From positions 1 to 6,521 of the forward strand of contig JANXOO010000476.1 in NCBI GenBank assembly GCA_025353525.1: a stretch of DNA of 6,521 bases. Direction: 5' to 3'. The notes beneath the pieces are model-generated. The model searched no databases. It had not been told where the DNA came from and worked only from the letters and a program-made list of their open reading frames with translations. This stretch comes from Schlesneria sp. (GTDB lineage: Bacteria > Planctomycetota > Planctomycetia > Planctomycetales > Planctomycetaceae). Positions 1 through 5,316 of the stretch are shown piece by piece. Position numbers and translations under genes: made by a program. Every line of letters begins with the position of its first letter. The stretch's first letter is position 1.

Positions 1-178
1 CTTCGTCATCGGGAAAGATCCGAAGAGAGACGATCTTTTCGGCGAGGTAGCAGGCGTCATCCTGAGAATCGTCTTCAGAGACCCCCAGCAACACCACTAA
101 CCCGATTCCGATCTCGCCTGTGATCTCGTCCCCAACCGTTACTTTCGCCCGGGAGACCCGTTGCACGACCGCTCGCAT
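1..178 (-). CDS. dtd: D-aminoacyl-tRNA deacylase, 5' part only
   Basis: This is the N-terminal 59 residues of Dtd, the cytoplasmic proofreading enzyme that hydrolyses D-amino acids (and, in the family, glycine mischarged on tRNA-Ala) from tRNA. The protein starts [15 protein letters not shown] and continues with [17 protein letters not shown] and [12 protein letters not shown]. These are the first strand, the second strand and the first helix of the fold, in family order and spacing. The family is usually about 145-150 residues, so roughly 60% is missing past the window edge, including the two active-site motifs (SQFTL-type and Gly-cisPro). The ATG fits the family N terminus exactly. An AGGAG lies upstream at 195-191, but its 12-nt spacing is long. 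dtd runs in the same direction as thiO, with 187 bp and a palindromic repeat between them, so co-transcription is uncertain. Identification is by recalled family similarity. Confidence 0.93.
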   Translation of the reverse strand, partial: MRAVVQRVSRAKVTVGDEITGEIGIGLVVLLGVSEDDSQDDACYLAEKIVSLRIFPDDE

Positions 179-258
179 GATTGATTGGCACTCCTGTTTG
201 CCACGTGATGAATCCTGACGGATGCCAGACTACGAAATCCTGTCGCACCCTTTTAACG

Positions 259-285
259 CGACCGGCAGGAAAGGAAAACCGGTCG
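259..285. repeat. 7-bp perfect inverted repeat beside the palindromic element
   Basis: CGACCGG (259-265) and CCGGTCG (279-285) are perfect inverted repeats around a 13-nt purine-rich loop. The hairpin abuts the 56-bp palindrome to its right and shares one base with it. It lies in the gap between thiO and dtd. The other copy of the palindrome, near 1600, has no counterpart beside it, so this is probably local and not part of the repeat. No T-tract follows on either strand, so it is not a clear terminator by itself. Confidence 0.45.
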
Positions 286-340
286 CTGAAAAAGAGGGAC
301 AGGCACCTGGAAGACCAGAAGCCAGTCCCCGTTTTTCAGC
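285..340. repeat. 56-bp palindromic dispersed repeat, copy 1
   Basis: Two 20-nt arms (285-304 and 321-340) pair at 17 of 20 positions around a 16-nt centre. The centre folds again as CTGG-AAGA-CCAG (307-318). The outer stem opens GCTGAAAAA and closes TTTTTCAGC, with a GGGAC/GTCCC core and a GGC/GCC tip. A second copy lies at 1591-1646 in the opposite orientation and matches at 45 of 56 positions by hand alignment. This copy begins 26 bp past the thiO stop codon. With its A-tract, GC stem and T-tract it has the shape of a terminator usable from either strand. REP-like or MITE-like elements have this build. No transposase gene is present in the window. Confidence 0.8.
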
Positions 341-365
341 AGGTCAAATTTCCACGGCCGCTCGG

Positions 366-1466
366 CTAAAACCCGGGCACATGGCACTCCTCTGGCAACA
401 ACACGGGCTGACCGAGCAAAACCTGGCGAATCAGTAATGCGGTGACTGGCGACAGATGCAATCCGTAACGAAAGTGCCCTGCTGCCACACACGCGTTTAC
501 AAACTGGGGCAGGCGGCCAATGAATGGTTGCCCCGTATTTGAATAGGGACGCAATCCCGCCCAGCACTTTTCAAATGTCGCATCTGCCAGATCGGGGACG
601 ACTCGCCGGGCAAACCCGATCAAGTCATTCACTGCTCTTGCCGTCGTCCGCTTGTCGAATCCTGATCGCTCTTCGGTCGAACCGACCAGAATCCGGCCAT
701 CACTCCGCGGGACAAGGTACTCACGACCGACCTGTATGACGGACCGAAACGGCAACGGGTTCGCCTGCAACAGGACGATTTGCCCCTTCAACGGTTCGAT
801 TGGAAGATGAATCCCGATCTGGCGGAGGAATTCCCCGGACCAGGCCCCTCCCGCAATGACGAATTCAGCCGCCCGATGTTCGTCACCTGCCGCCCGAACC
901 GATTCGATTCGATTTCCGGTGACCTCGACCTGCCGCACAGGGGCTCCTGCAATCAGCTCAACGCCACGCATTTCACAGCCGGCTTGCAAGGCTGCCAGGT
1001 ATCGCGGGTTTCTGACCTGGCAGAATTCCGGCATGGAGAAGGCAGCAGCAAGATCGGTAGCGAGAGTCGGAATCCGGCGACGCACTTCCGCGACATCATC
1101 CGTTTCGACAATGACTCCCTCGGATCGCAACGACGAAATGAGACCGGGCAGTTCAGACGCGTTCGGCCATTCCGGGAGACGGACTTCGACACCGCCGCAA
1201 CGATGGTATCCGATTTCGATTCCGGTCAGTGATTCCAGCGAGGCTGCCCAATCGGGCCATTGTGCATGCGTAGCACCACGCAAACGGGCTTCAGGGGTCC
1301 TGGCAAGGGCGAGGTTTCCTGGAGGCAACATGCCGGCACCGGCCCAGCTCGCTTCGCGACCGAACGTACCTTGTTCGAGCACGCGCACCGTCGAACCGTT
1401 GTTTGCCAGTTCCCAGGCAATCGACAGTCCGATGACACCTCCTCCAATCACGACCACATCAGGCAT
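366..1466 (-). CDS. thiO: glycine oxidase ThiO (FAD-dependent, DAO family)
   Basis: A cytoplasmic flavoenzyme that should oxidise glycine with O2 to iminoglycine, the precursor ThiG uses for the thiamine thiazole ring. The FAD-binding Rossmann motif VVVIGGGVIG is at residues 4-13, followed by the ThiO-typical GREASWAGAGML at 36-47. Y250 in YLVPR, R306 in WAGLRP and R333 in GHFRYG line up, at a constant offset of four, with Bacillus subtilis Y246, R302 and R329, which I recall as substrate-binding residues. The 366-residue length is normal. An in-frame GTG at 1487 would add seven residues. I prefer the ATG at 1466 because the glycine-rich strand then begins at residue 3 and an AGG sits 8 nt ahead. 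Two palindrome copies flank the gene, and no other thi gene is visible. A related amine or D-amino-acid oxidase role is the main alternative. Confidence 0.88.
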   Translation of the reverse strand: MPDVVVIGGGVIGLSIAWELANNGSTVRVLEQGTFGREASWAGAGMLPPGNLALARTPEARLRGATHAQWPDWAASLESLTGIEIGYHRCGGVEVRLPEWPNASELPGLISSLRSEGVIVETDDVAEVRRRIPTLATDLAAAFSMPEFCQVRNPRYLAALQAGCEMRGVELIAGAPVRQVEVTGNRIESVRAAGDEHRAAEFVIAGGAWSGEFLRQIGIHLPIEPLKGQIVLLQANPLPFRSVIQVGREYLVPRSDGRILVGSTEERSGFDKRTTARAVNDLIGFARRVVPDLADATFEKCWAGLRPYSNTGQPFIGRLPQFVNACVAAGHFRYGLHLSPVTALLIRQVLLGQPVLLPEECHVPGF

Positions 1467-1590
1467 TTTGCACCTGCCAGAGTTCACCCTTTAACTGGAG
1501 TTCCGGCTTCAGGCTGACTTCCCGCACCTCAACCAAAACGCGGCCTCCGAATTAAACAATCACAATCGAAACCGGCTCGACTCGCACTTC

Positions 1591-1646
1591 GCAGAAAAAG
1601 GGAGACTGGCTCAAGGTCTTCCTGGTGCCCATCCCTCTTTTTTCGC
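1591..1646. repeat. 56-bp palindromic dispersed repeat, copy 2 (inverted)
   Basis: This has the same architecture as the copy at 285-340 but in reverse orientation: 20-nt arms (1591-1610 and 1627-1646) around a 16-nt centre with AGG-TCTT-CCT at its heart. The arms form 14 Watson-Crick pairs plus two G-T wobbles, so this copy is more decayed as a hairpin. Its reverse complement matches copy 1 at 16/20, 12/16 and 17/20 positions in left arm, centre and right arm. It lies 51 bp past the stop codon of the cytochrome gene and about 125 bp upstream of thiO. Read in the direction of those genes it is an A-tract, GC-rich stem, then CCCTTTTT, so it could end the cytochrome transcript. The rest of the 1467-1696 gap shows no other clear element. 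Confidence 0.78.
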
Positions 1647-1696
1647 AAGCGGTACTCGCTTTCCAGTCGGTCAACAAAAGGCGAATCCGACATTGA

Positions 1697-3580
1697 TCAT
1701 TTTTTTCCTTTTTTCATGCCGATCGGCAGCGATTCAGAATAGGCGACGGCCAAACGGTCAGCATCCATATGATAAGCCGCTGCCGCTGCGGCTTCCGGAG
1801 GAGTTCCCGAATGAAGCTTTTGGATAAACTGACCGAACTGCAACAGGTCGCCACGCTTCAACAGGAATTCGACCATCGTGAAGCCGATCGGTCCCACTTC
1901 GCCAGGCGCGAAGGACCCGTTGTCGAAAATTTTACCCGGCCCCGTCAGCTTCGATTCTTGCAGAATGCTGCTTGCCAGTTTCGGCATCGTCGCCAGATAT
2001 GGGTTGCCGGCAGACTTTCGATGAGCCAGCGACAGGCCAGCGCCACGAATCAGCCAGTCGGGAAGAGAACCACCACCACGTTTCAGATACGCGCCGGTCA
2101 GTTGTTCGATCAGGTTGACTTGCATCCCTGGTGACGTATCTGAAGCAGAATCACCGACATCCTGCATGGCGATGAACGCATCTTCCATCGATCCGCTGAC
2201 CTGCGAATGACCGAGGATCTCGCGCGGGACTTCCCGGCGATGAACTGAATTATTGAATTCTTCGTAGCCGAACCGTTCTTTGAAAACAAAGACGGCCAGT
2301 TTGCCCCGCCATAGTGGATCATCTTTAATTTTGAACGTTTGACGCAATGACCCGATATGCTCGCCAGCCCATTTCTCGATCTGTTCCAGTCGATCTTCGC
2401 TGACATCGCCGTACAGAATCAGTTCCGACGATTCCCGCTGTTTCGGTTCGACGTTGGGAAAGGTCTTTTTCCATTCCGCCTCAGAATTCTTTTTACGGCG
2501 AGCAACCCACTGCTCGGGTGTGAATTTGGCGATTGCTGCCTTTTCACGGTCGTCGAGAGTCGGAAAATTCTTTTTCGGATCGGCCCCGTCGAATTTGGCT
2601 CCTTCTGTAATCCAGGTCTTCAAATTGTCATACCACTTCCGGGTAATCCCGGTCTGATTACCTGCGGGCATCACAGGCGTATCGTCACCGTTCACCAGTC
2701 GCCATAGTCGACTCTGTTCCAGGCTTCCTGCAACGATCACCGCACCGCTGTCACCACCCCTCATCAGCTTTTCGAACGACATCACCGAGAAACCACTCCG
2801 CTTGACCGTATCGTTGTGACACCGTCCGCAGGTATCCATCAATTCCGGCATGATATCCTGCATGAAATGAACGGTCTCTTTCCCCGTCGCTTTAACAATT
2901 TCGGTTTTTCGGGCGGGTCCGTTCTGCTTTGAGTTGGCGGCATTTTTGGCGAGCATGGACATCGCCTCTGTTTTGTCTCCATCGAACTTCGCTCCTTCGG
3001 CAATCCAGGCCGCAATCGCGCGAACGTCTTTCTCGTTCAAAGCGTCCTTCCCCTTTGGCATCCGCTGCTGCTCATCTTCTGTGATCAATCGGGAGATCAG
3101 AAGGCTTTCGTCAGGATTGCCGGGCTCGATCAGTGCACCGCTTTGCCCGCCCTTTTCCAGACCCTCAAATGTTTCGAGGTTCAACCCCCCTTTTCCCTGT
3201 TCGCTATGGCAACTGACACACTTGCTCGCAAGGATCGGAGCGACTGTTTTTGCGAAACTTGTCCCCCCTTTCCCGTTTGCCTTATTGAGTAAACCTTTCA
3301 CTTTTTCCAGTTGCATGTGAAGCGGCTTCAGAAGCGGATCTGCTTCTTTCAGCTTCGCACTTTCGACGAATCCGGCGATCCGGTCTTCCGCCGCCTGGAT
3401 CGCAGTTGCGGCTTCGGTATACTTCTTCTTAGAGACTAACGAACCGATTTTGGCGAGATCACCGAGGATCTCTTTGATTTCCTTTTTTTGCTCTGTCGAA
3501 ATGGCGGCACGTAACGAACCGGCCATCAGGCTGACGACAACCAGGCAGCAGACGGCAATTTTGAAAATGTCTTGTCGCAT
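1697..3580 (-). CDS. exported diheme planctomycete-type cytochrome c with a degenerate peptidase-like C-terminal domain
   Basis: A secreted or periplasmic protein of 627 residues. A signal peptide covers residues 1 to about 26 (hydrophobic CCLVVVSLMAG, then SLRAA). A charged helical stretch follows at 28-105. Module one (about 107-200) has CVSCH at 121-125 and MP at 174-175. Module two (about 236-335) has CGRCH at 251-255 and MP at 304-305. Both fit the planctomycete cytochrome c (PSCyt1-type) pattern and end in WI-(A/T)-EGAKFDG, so they look like an internal duplication. Residues about 385-620 resemble DUF1570/gluzincin-like domains: NLIEQLTGAYLKR (489-501), LPDWLIRGAG (506-515) and a final helical part. 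The expected HExxH and the WLxEG glutamate are missing, so proteolysis is unlikely. Substrate and electron partner are unknown. It stands alone on its strand and diverges from larE. The ATG is set by the signal peptide; a weak GGGA precedes it. Confidence 0.85.
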   Translation of the reverse strand: MRQDIFKIAVCCLVVVSLMAGSLRAAISTEQKKEIKEILGDLAKIGSLVSKKKYTEAATAIQAAEDRIAGFVESAKLKEADPLLKPLHMQLEKVKGLLNKANGKGGTSFAKTVAPILASKCVSCHSEQGKGGLNLETFEGLEKGGQSGALIEPGNPDESLLISRLITEDEQQRMPKGKDALNEKDVRAIAAWIAEGAKFDGDKTEAMSMLAKNAANSKQNGPARKTEIVKATGKETVHFMQDIMPELMDTCGRCHNDTVKRSGFSVMSFEKLMRGGDSGAVIVAGSLEQSRLWRLVNGDDTPVMPAGNQTGITRKWYDNLKTWITEGAKFDGADPKKNFPTLDDREKAAIAKFTPEQWVARRKKNSEAEWKKTFPNVEPKQRESSELILYGDVSEDRLEQIEKWAGEHIGSLRQTFKIKDDPLWRGKLAVFVFKERFGYEEFNNSVHRREVPREILGHSQVSGSMEDAFIAMQDVGDSASDTSPGMQVNLIEQLTGAYLKRGGGSLPDWLIRGAGLSLAHRKSAGNPYLATMPKLASSILQESKLTGPGKIFDNGSFAPGEVGPIGFTMVEFLLKRGDLLQFGQFIQKLHSGTPPEAAAAAAYHMDADRLAVAYSESLPIGMKKGKK

Positions 3581-3622
3581 CGATTTTCATCCCGAACAGG
3601 ATTCACTTTGATCGTTGTATCG

Positions 3623-3628
3623 ATTATA
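3623..3628 (-). promoter_or_regulatory. candidate -10 box for the cytochrome gene
   Basis: Read on the minus strand this is a perfect TATAAT, 42 bp upstream of the ATG at 3580, giving a short leader of roughly 35 nt. No good -35 box lies at 17 bp; the nearest candidate, TTGTGC (3649-3644), is only 15 bp away and poor. It sits in the 214-bp region between divergent genes, where a promoter for each direction is expected. Planctomycete promoters are poorly described, so this is a sequence match only. Confidence 0.4.
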
Positions 3629-3794
3629 TGCCATCGTCGTCGCGCACAACAGACTCTGCGCCACTTCGCCAGGCGACCTACCTCGCGAATGCCGCCAATT
3701 GTGACTTAACGCACAAACCGATACCCTCAAACCCTGAATCGCGCCGGAAAGTTCGTTTTTATTTCCCCACGTTGAAATTGGCTGGTCCGACACC

Positions 3795-4676
3795 ATGTCG
3801 ACATCTCAGTTGGATATCGAACAAAAACGTGACCGACTGCTGGAAATCGTTTCCGGTTACGGTCGCGTCGCAGTTGCGTATTCTGCCGGTGTCGACAGCA
3901 CGGTGGTGGCCAAAGCGGCTCAGCTCGCCTGCGGTGCGAACGCCGTAGCCGTTACAGCCGTCAGCCACAGCCTTGCCGAAGGAGAACTGGAAGAAGCCGA
4001 ACGGGTCGCAGCCCAAATCGGGATTCGCCACATGGTGGTTCAGACGCGCGAGTTCGCTGATCCGAATTATCTCAAAAATCCGGTCAATCGTTGCTATTTC
4101 TGCAAAACGGAACTTTACGCACGACTGGTGGAACTGGCTCCGACACTGGGCGTCGACGTATTGGCCAACGGAGCGAACCTGGACGATCAGGGAGATTACC
4201 GCCCTGGCATGCAAGCAGCGAAAGAATTCCGGATTCGATCGCCACTGGTCGATGCCGAATTCACCAAGTCCCAGGTTCGCGACCTGGCCCGATTCTGGGA
4301 ACTACCCGTCTGGGACAAACCGGCAACGCCCTGTCTTTCCAGTCGCATCGCCTACGGGATTGAGGTCACTCCTGAACGAGTCCTGCGGATTGACCGTGCG
4401 GAACAGTTCCTGAAGCAACTGCTGGGAGTGCGCGAGTTGCGAGTGCGATGCGAAGCCAACGACCTGGCGCGAATCGAAGTTCCAATCGGGAACATCGACA
4501 CCCTGCTCTCCCCTGCCCTTCGCGGCCACGTCACGACGGAACTGCATGCGCTGGGATTCCGGTTCGTGACTGTCGACCTGGACGGATTCCGGTCGGGGAG
4601 TATGAACGAAGCAATTTCTTCCAATGACCTTGTGGTACTGGGTACAAACATCACGACAAACAAAAGTCGCCGGTAG
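3795..4676 (+). CDS. larE: LarE-family ATP-dependent sulfur transferase (PP-loop), three-cysteine type
   Basis: LarE adenylates the carboxylates of the LarB product and then inserts sulfur, a step in making the nickel-pincer cofactor of lactate racemase and related enzymes. The PP-loop SAGVDS at residues 30-35 is the ATP-pyrophosphatase signature. NRCYFCK puts a CxxC at 100/103, and PATPCLSSR puts a third cysteine at 180, close to C176, the sacrificial cysteine of the Lactobacillus plantarum enzyme. LarE proteins with three cysteines, such as that of Thermotoga maritima, are reported to use a [4Fe-4S] cluster to carry sulfur catalytically, so this one probably does too. The length of 293 is slightly above the usual 270-280. 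The ATG at 3795 is 24 codons before the first PP-loop strand; only a weak GGCTGG precedes it. No larA, larB or larC is present, so the cofactor acceptor is unknown. A promoter should lie in 3581-3794. Confidence 0.88.
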   Translation: MSTSQLDIEQKRDRLLEIVSGYGRVAVAYSAGVDSTVVAKAAQLACGANAVAVTAVSHSLAEGELEEAERVAAQIGIRHMVVQTREFADPNYLKNPVNRCYFCKTELYARLVELAPTLGVDVLANGANLDDQGDYRPGMQAAKEFRIRSPLVDAEFTKSQVRDLARFWELPVWDKPATPCLSSRIAYGIEVTPERVLRIDRAEQFLKQLLGVRELRVRCEANDLARIEVPIGNIDTLLSPALRGHVTTELHALGFRFVTVDLDGFRSGSMNEAISSNDLVVLGTNITTNKSRR

Positions 4677-4712
4677 CAATCCGGCGGACCGATCGTGTGG
4701 CAAACCCGGATT
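4668..4712 (+). terminator. alternative hairpins across the larE stop codon
   Basis: Two mutually exclusive stems are visible. CGCCGG/CCGGCG (4668-4673 and 4681-4686) is perfect with a 7-nt loop containing the TAG stop. AATCCGG/CCGGATT (4678-4684 and 4706-4712) is a 7-bp stem followed, after 8 nt, by TTTT at 4721-4724. Neither has a T-tract directly after the stem, so an intrinsic terminator is only possible. They lie between larE and the small basic gene 160 bp downstream. Confidence 0.3.
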
Positions 4713-4823
4713 CACGGGCGTTTTAAATTCGTGCGCGTGATACGTAGACCACAACTCGTTAAACTCTCGGTCGACAGCGCCAGAGGTTCGTCGCCTCGGC
4801 TGACCCGATTTAACTCACAAACC

Positions 4824-4829
4824 GAGGAG
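4824..4829 (+). promoter_or_regulatory. strong ribosome binding site of the small basic gene
   Basis: GAGGAG lies 7 nt before the ATG at 4837. It is the best-spaced Shine-Dalgarno in the window, and it is the main reason for accepting the 35-codon frame as a gene. larE, thiO and the cytochrome gene have weaker sites. Confidence 0.7.
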
Positions 4830-4836
4830 CACTGAC

Positions 4837-4944
4837 ATGGGTGAAACAGGAAAGAAGGACAAGGGACGCAAAGAGGCTCAGAAAAAACCCGCGATGACTC
4901 TCAAGGAAAAGCGGAAGGTCAAGAACGAGAAAAAAGCAAAGTAG
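4837..4944 (+). CDS. 35-residue lysine-rich basic protein, function unknown
   Basis: The product begins MGETGKKDKGRKEAQKKPAM and ends in KNEKKAK. It is very hydrophilic: 14 of 35 residues are Lys and 2 are Arg, balanced by a few Glu/Asp. It has no cysteine, no aromatic residue and no membrane or signal segment. From about residue 21 (TLKEKRKVKNEKK) it could form one charged helix; the first 18 residues are probably disordered. Support for a real gene is the GAGGAG 7 nt before the ATG, the clean stop, and hairpins downstream. Its composition suggests contact with RNA, DNA or ribosome, but that is only inference. It follows larE by 160 bp on the same strand and probably has its own promoter. 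I have a vague sense of similar short KKDK/KEKRK proteins elsewhere but cannot name a family. No typical -35/-10 pair stood out. Confidence 0.6.
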   Translation: MGETGKKDKGRKEAQKKPAMTLKEKRKVKNEKKAK

Positions 4945-4960
4945 CAAACCGGTGCGTTGC

Positions 4961-4993
4961 CGTTTGAAGCCAGGGATGTCTTGGCATCAAACG
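4961..4993. terminator. interrupted hairpin 16 bp past the small gene
   Basis: CGTTTGA-A-GCCA (4961-4972) pairs with TGGC-A-TCAAACG (4982-4993), giving 11 base pairs and one A-A mismatch around a 9-nt loop. It comes directly after the stop of the 35-residue gene. The bases after it are CAAAAACCC, with no T-tract on the plus strand, so it is not a standard intrinsic terminator. It may protect the 3' end or halt polymerase with a helper. The pairing is certain; the role is a guess. Confidence 0.4.
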
Positions 4994-5036
4994 CAAAAAC
5001 CCGGCGTCGCTGCTGGTGAAAGATCGGTGGCACCCG

Positions 5037-5068
5037 CTTGCAGCTCCCCAAGGAACTGCAAGGGTTTT
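5037..5068 (+). terminator. terminator-like hairpin downstream of the small basic gene
   Basis: CTTGCAG (5037-5043) and CTGCAAG (5056-5062) form 7 perfect pairs. After a single C-A mismatch, TCC/GGA pair around a CCAA loop. The stem is followed by GG and then TTTT (5065-5068), the best stem-plus-T-tract for plus-strand transcription in this gap. The T-tract is short and the stem is only moderately GC-rich, so efficiency is uncertain. It would close the larE/small-gene side against glyA. Confidence 0.42.
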
Positions 5069-5080
5069 CCAAGGTCACCC

Positions 5081-5140
5081 GAAGCGTCAGCGAGGGAGTT
5101 TCGCGTGGTTTGATCCATGTGACTTCCTCGCTGACGCTTC
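5081..5140. repeat. long palindrome with 19-bp stem, planctomycete-type repeat
   Basis: GAAGCGTCAGCGAGG (5081-5095) is exactly inverted at 5126-5140. The pairing continues inward through a G-T wobble, A-T, G-C, T-A and a T-G wobble, giving a 19-bp stem with two wobbles and a 20-nt loop (5101-5120). The arm unit, CCTCGCTGACGCTTC read rightward, is one I recall as abundant in intergenic regions of planctomycete genomes, often followed by a GGGTTAT-like end. Here CTCGTTAT follows at 5141-5148 and CCC precedes the left arm. It lies between convergent genes and could stop transcripts from both, or be a REP-like remnant. No associated transposase is in the window. Confidence 0.8.
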
Positions 5141-5194
5141 CTCGTTATACCACACGCGGTCTGGTTTGAGGCCATTGAGAAATCCAGCGATGTC

Positions 5195-5248
5195 TGGAAA
5201 CTGCCGCAGTGATGGAAACTGCCCCAGTGACGGAAACTGCCCCAGTGA
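5195..5248. repeat. 18-bp tandem repeat, three copies
   Basis: Three adjacent 18-bp units of the form (T/C)GGAAACTGCC(G/C)CAGTGA occupy 5195-5212, 5213-5230 and 5231-5248. Units two and three differ only at their first base; unit one differs from unit two only at the central G/C. Each unit contains a small inverted repeat, ACTG-CCN-CAGT. The 18-bp period keeps reading frame, but no credible gene crosses it. It is about 70 bp past the glyA stop codon. This looks like a minisatellite with recent duplication. Confidence 0.88.
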
Positions 5249-5316
5249 CGTTGTTTTCGCCTCGAATGCGGAAGCGGACTCACAAACGAAACCTCAAGAT
5301 TGCGTTGTTTCAGCGT

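Larger units (their letters stand above)
4945..5316. other. 372-bp convergent intergenic region, repeat-rich
   Basis: This gap lies between the end of the plus-strand basic gene and the end of minus-strand glyA. It holds four separate structures, listed individually: an interrupted hairpin just past the small gene, a terminator-like hairpin, a long palindrome and an 18-bp tandem repeat. Frames cross it on both strands, but their peptides are only translations of the repeats and they lack convincing starts. I see no RNA gene. Confidence 0.6.

Noticed and set aside
856..1494. A 212-codon open frame on the plus strand
   Set aside because: It lies wholly antisense to thiO. Its peptide is Ser/Arg/Pro-rich with no recognisable motif, as expected for a shadow frame of a GC-biased gene.
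1895..3675. A 15-bp direct repeat CCACTTCGCCAGGCG, inside the cytochrome gene (about 1894-1908) and at 3661-3675
   Set aside because: One copy is coding and the other intergenic, with no similarity beyond the 15 bp. A single match of this length is only mildly unexpected by chance.
3699..3727. A possible larE promoter, TTGTGA with TACCCT at 17-bp spacing
   Set aside because: The -10 half matches consensus at only three positions and planctomycete promoters are poorly defined, so it is not strong enough to list.
3587..3796. A 69-codon minus-strand frame upstream of the cytochrome gene
   Set aside because: It covers the divergent promoter region and the TATAAT box, has no motif or ribosome binding site, and does not resemble any known protein.
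4987..5283. A 98-codon minus-strand frame with HWGSF repeats
   Set aside because: It is the other-strand reading of the same repeats, with no supporting start signal.
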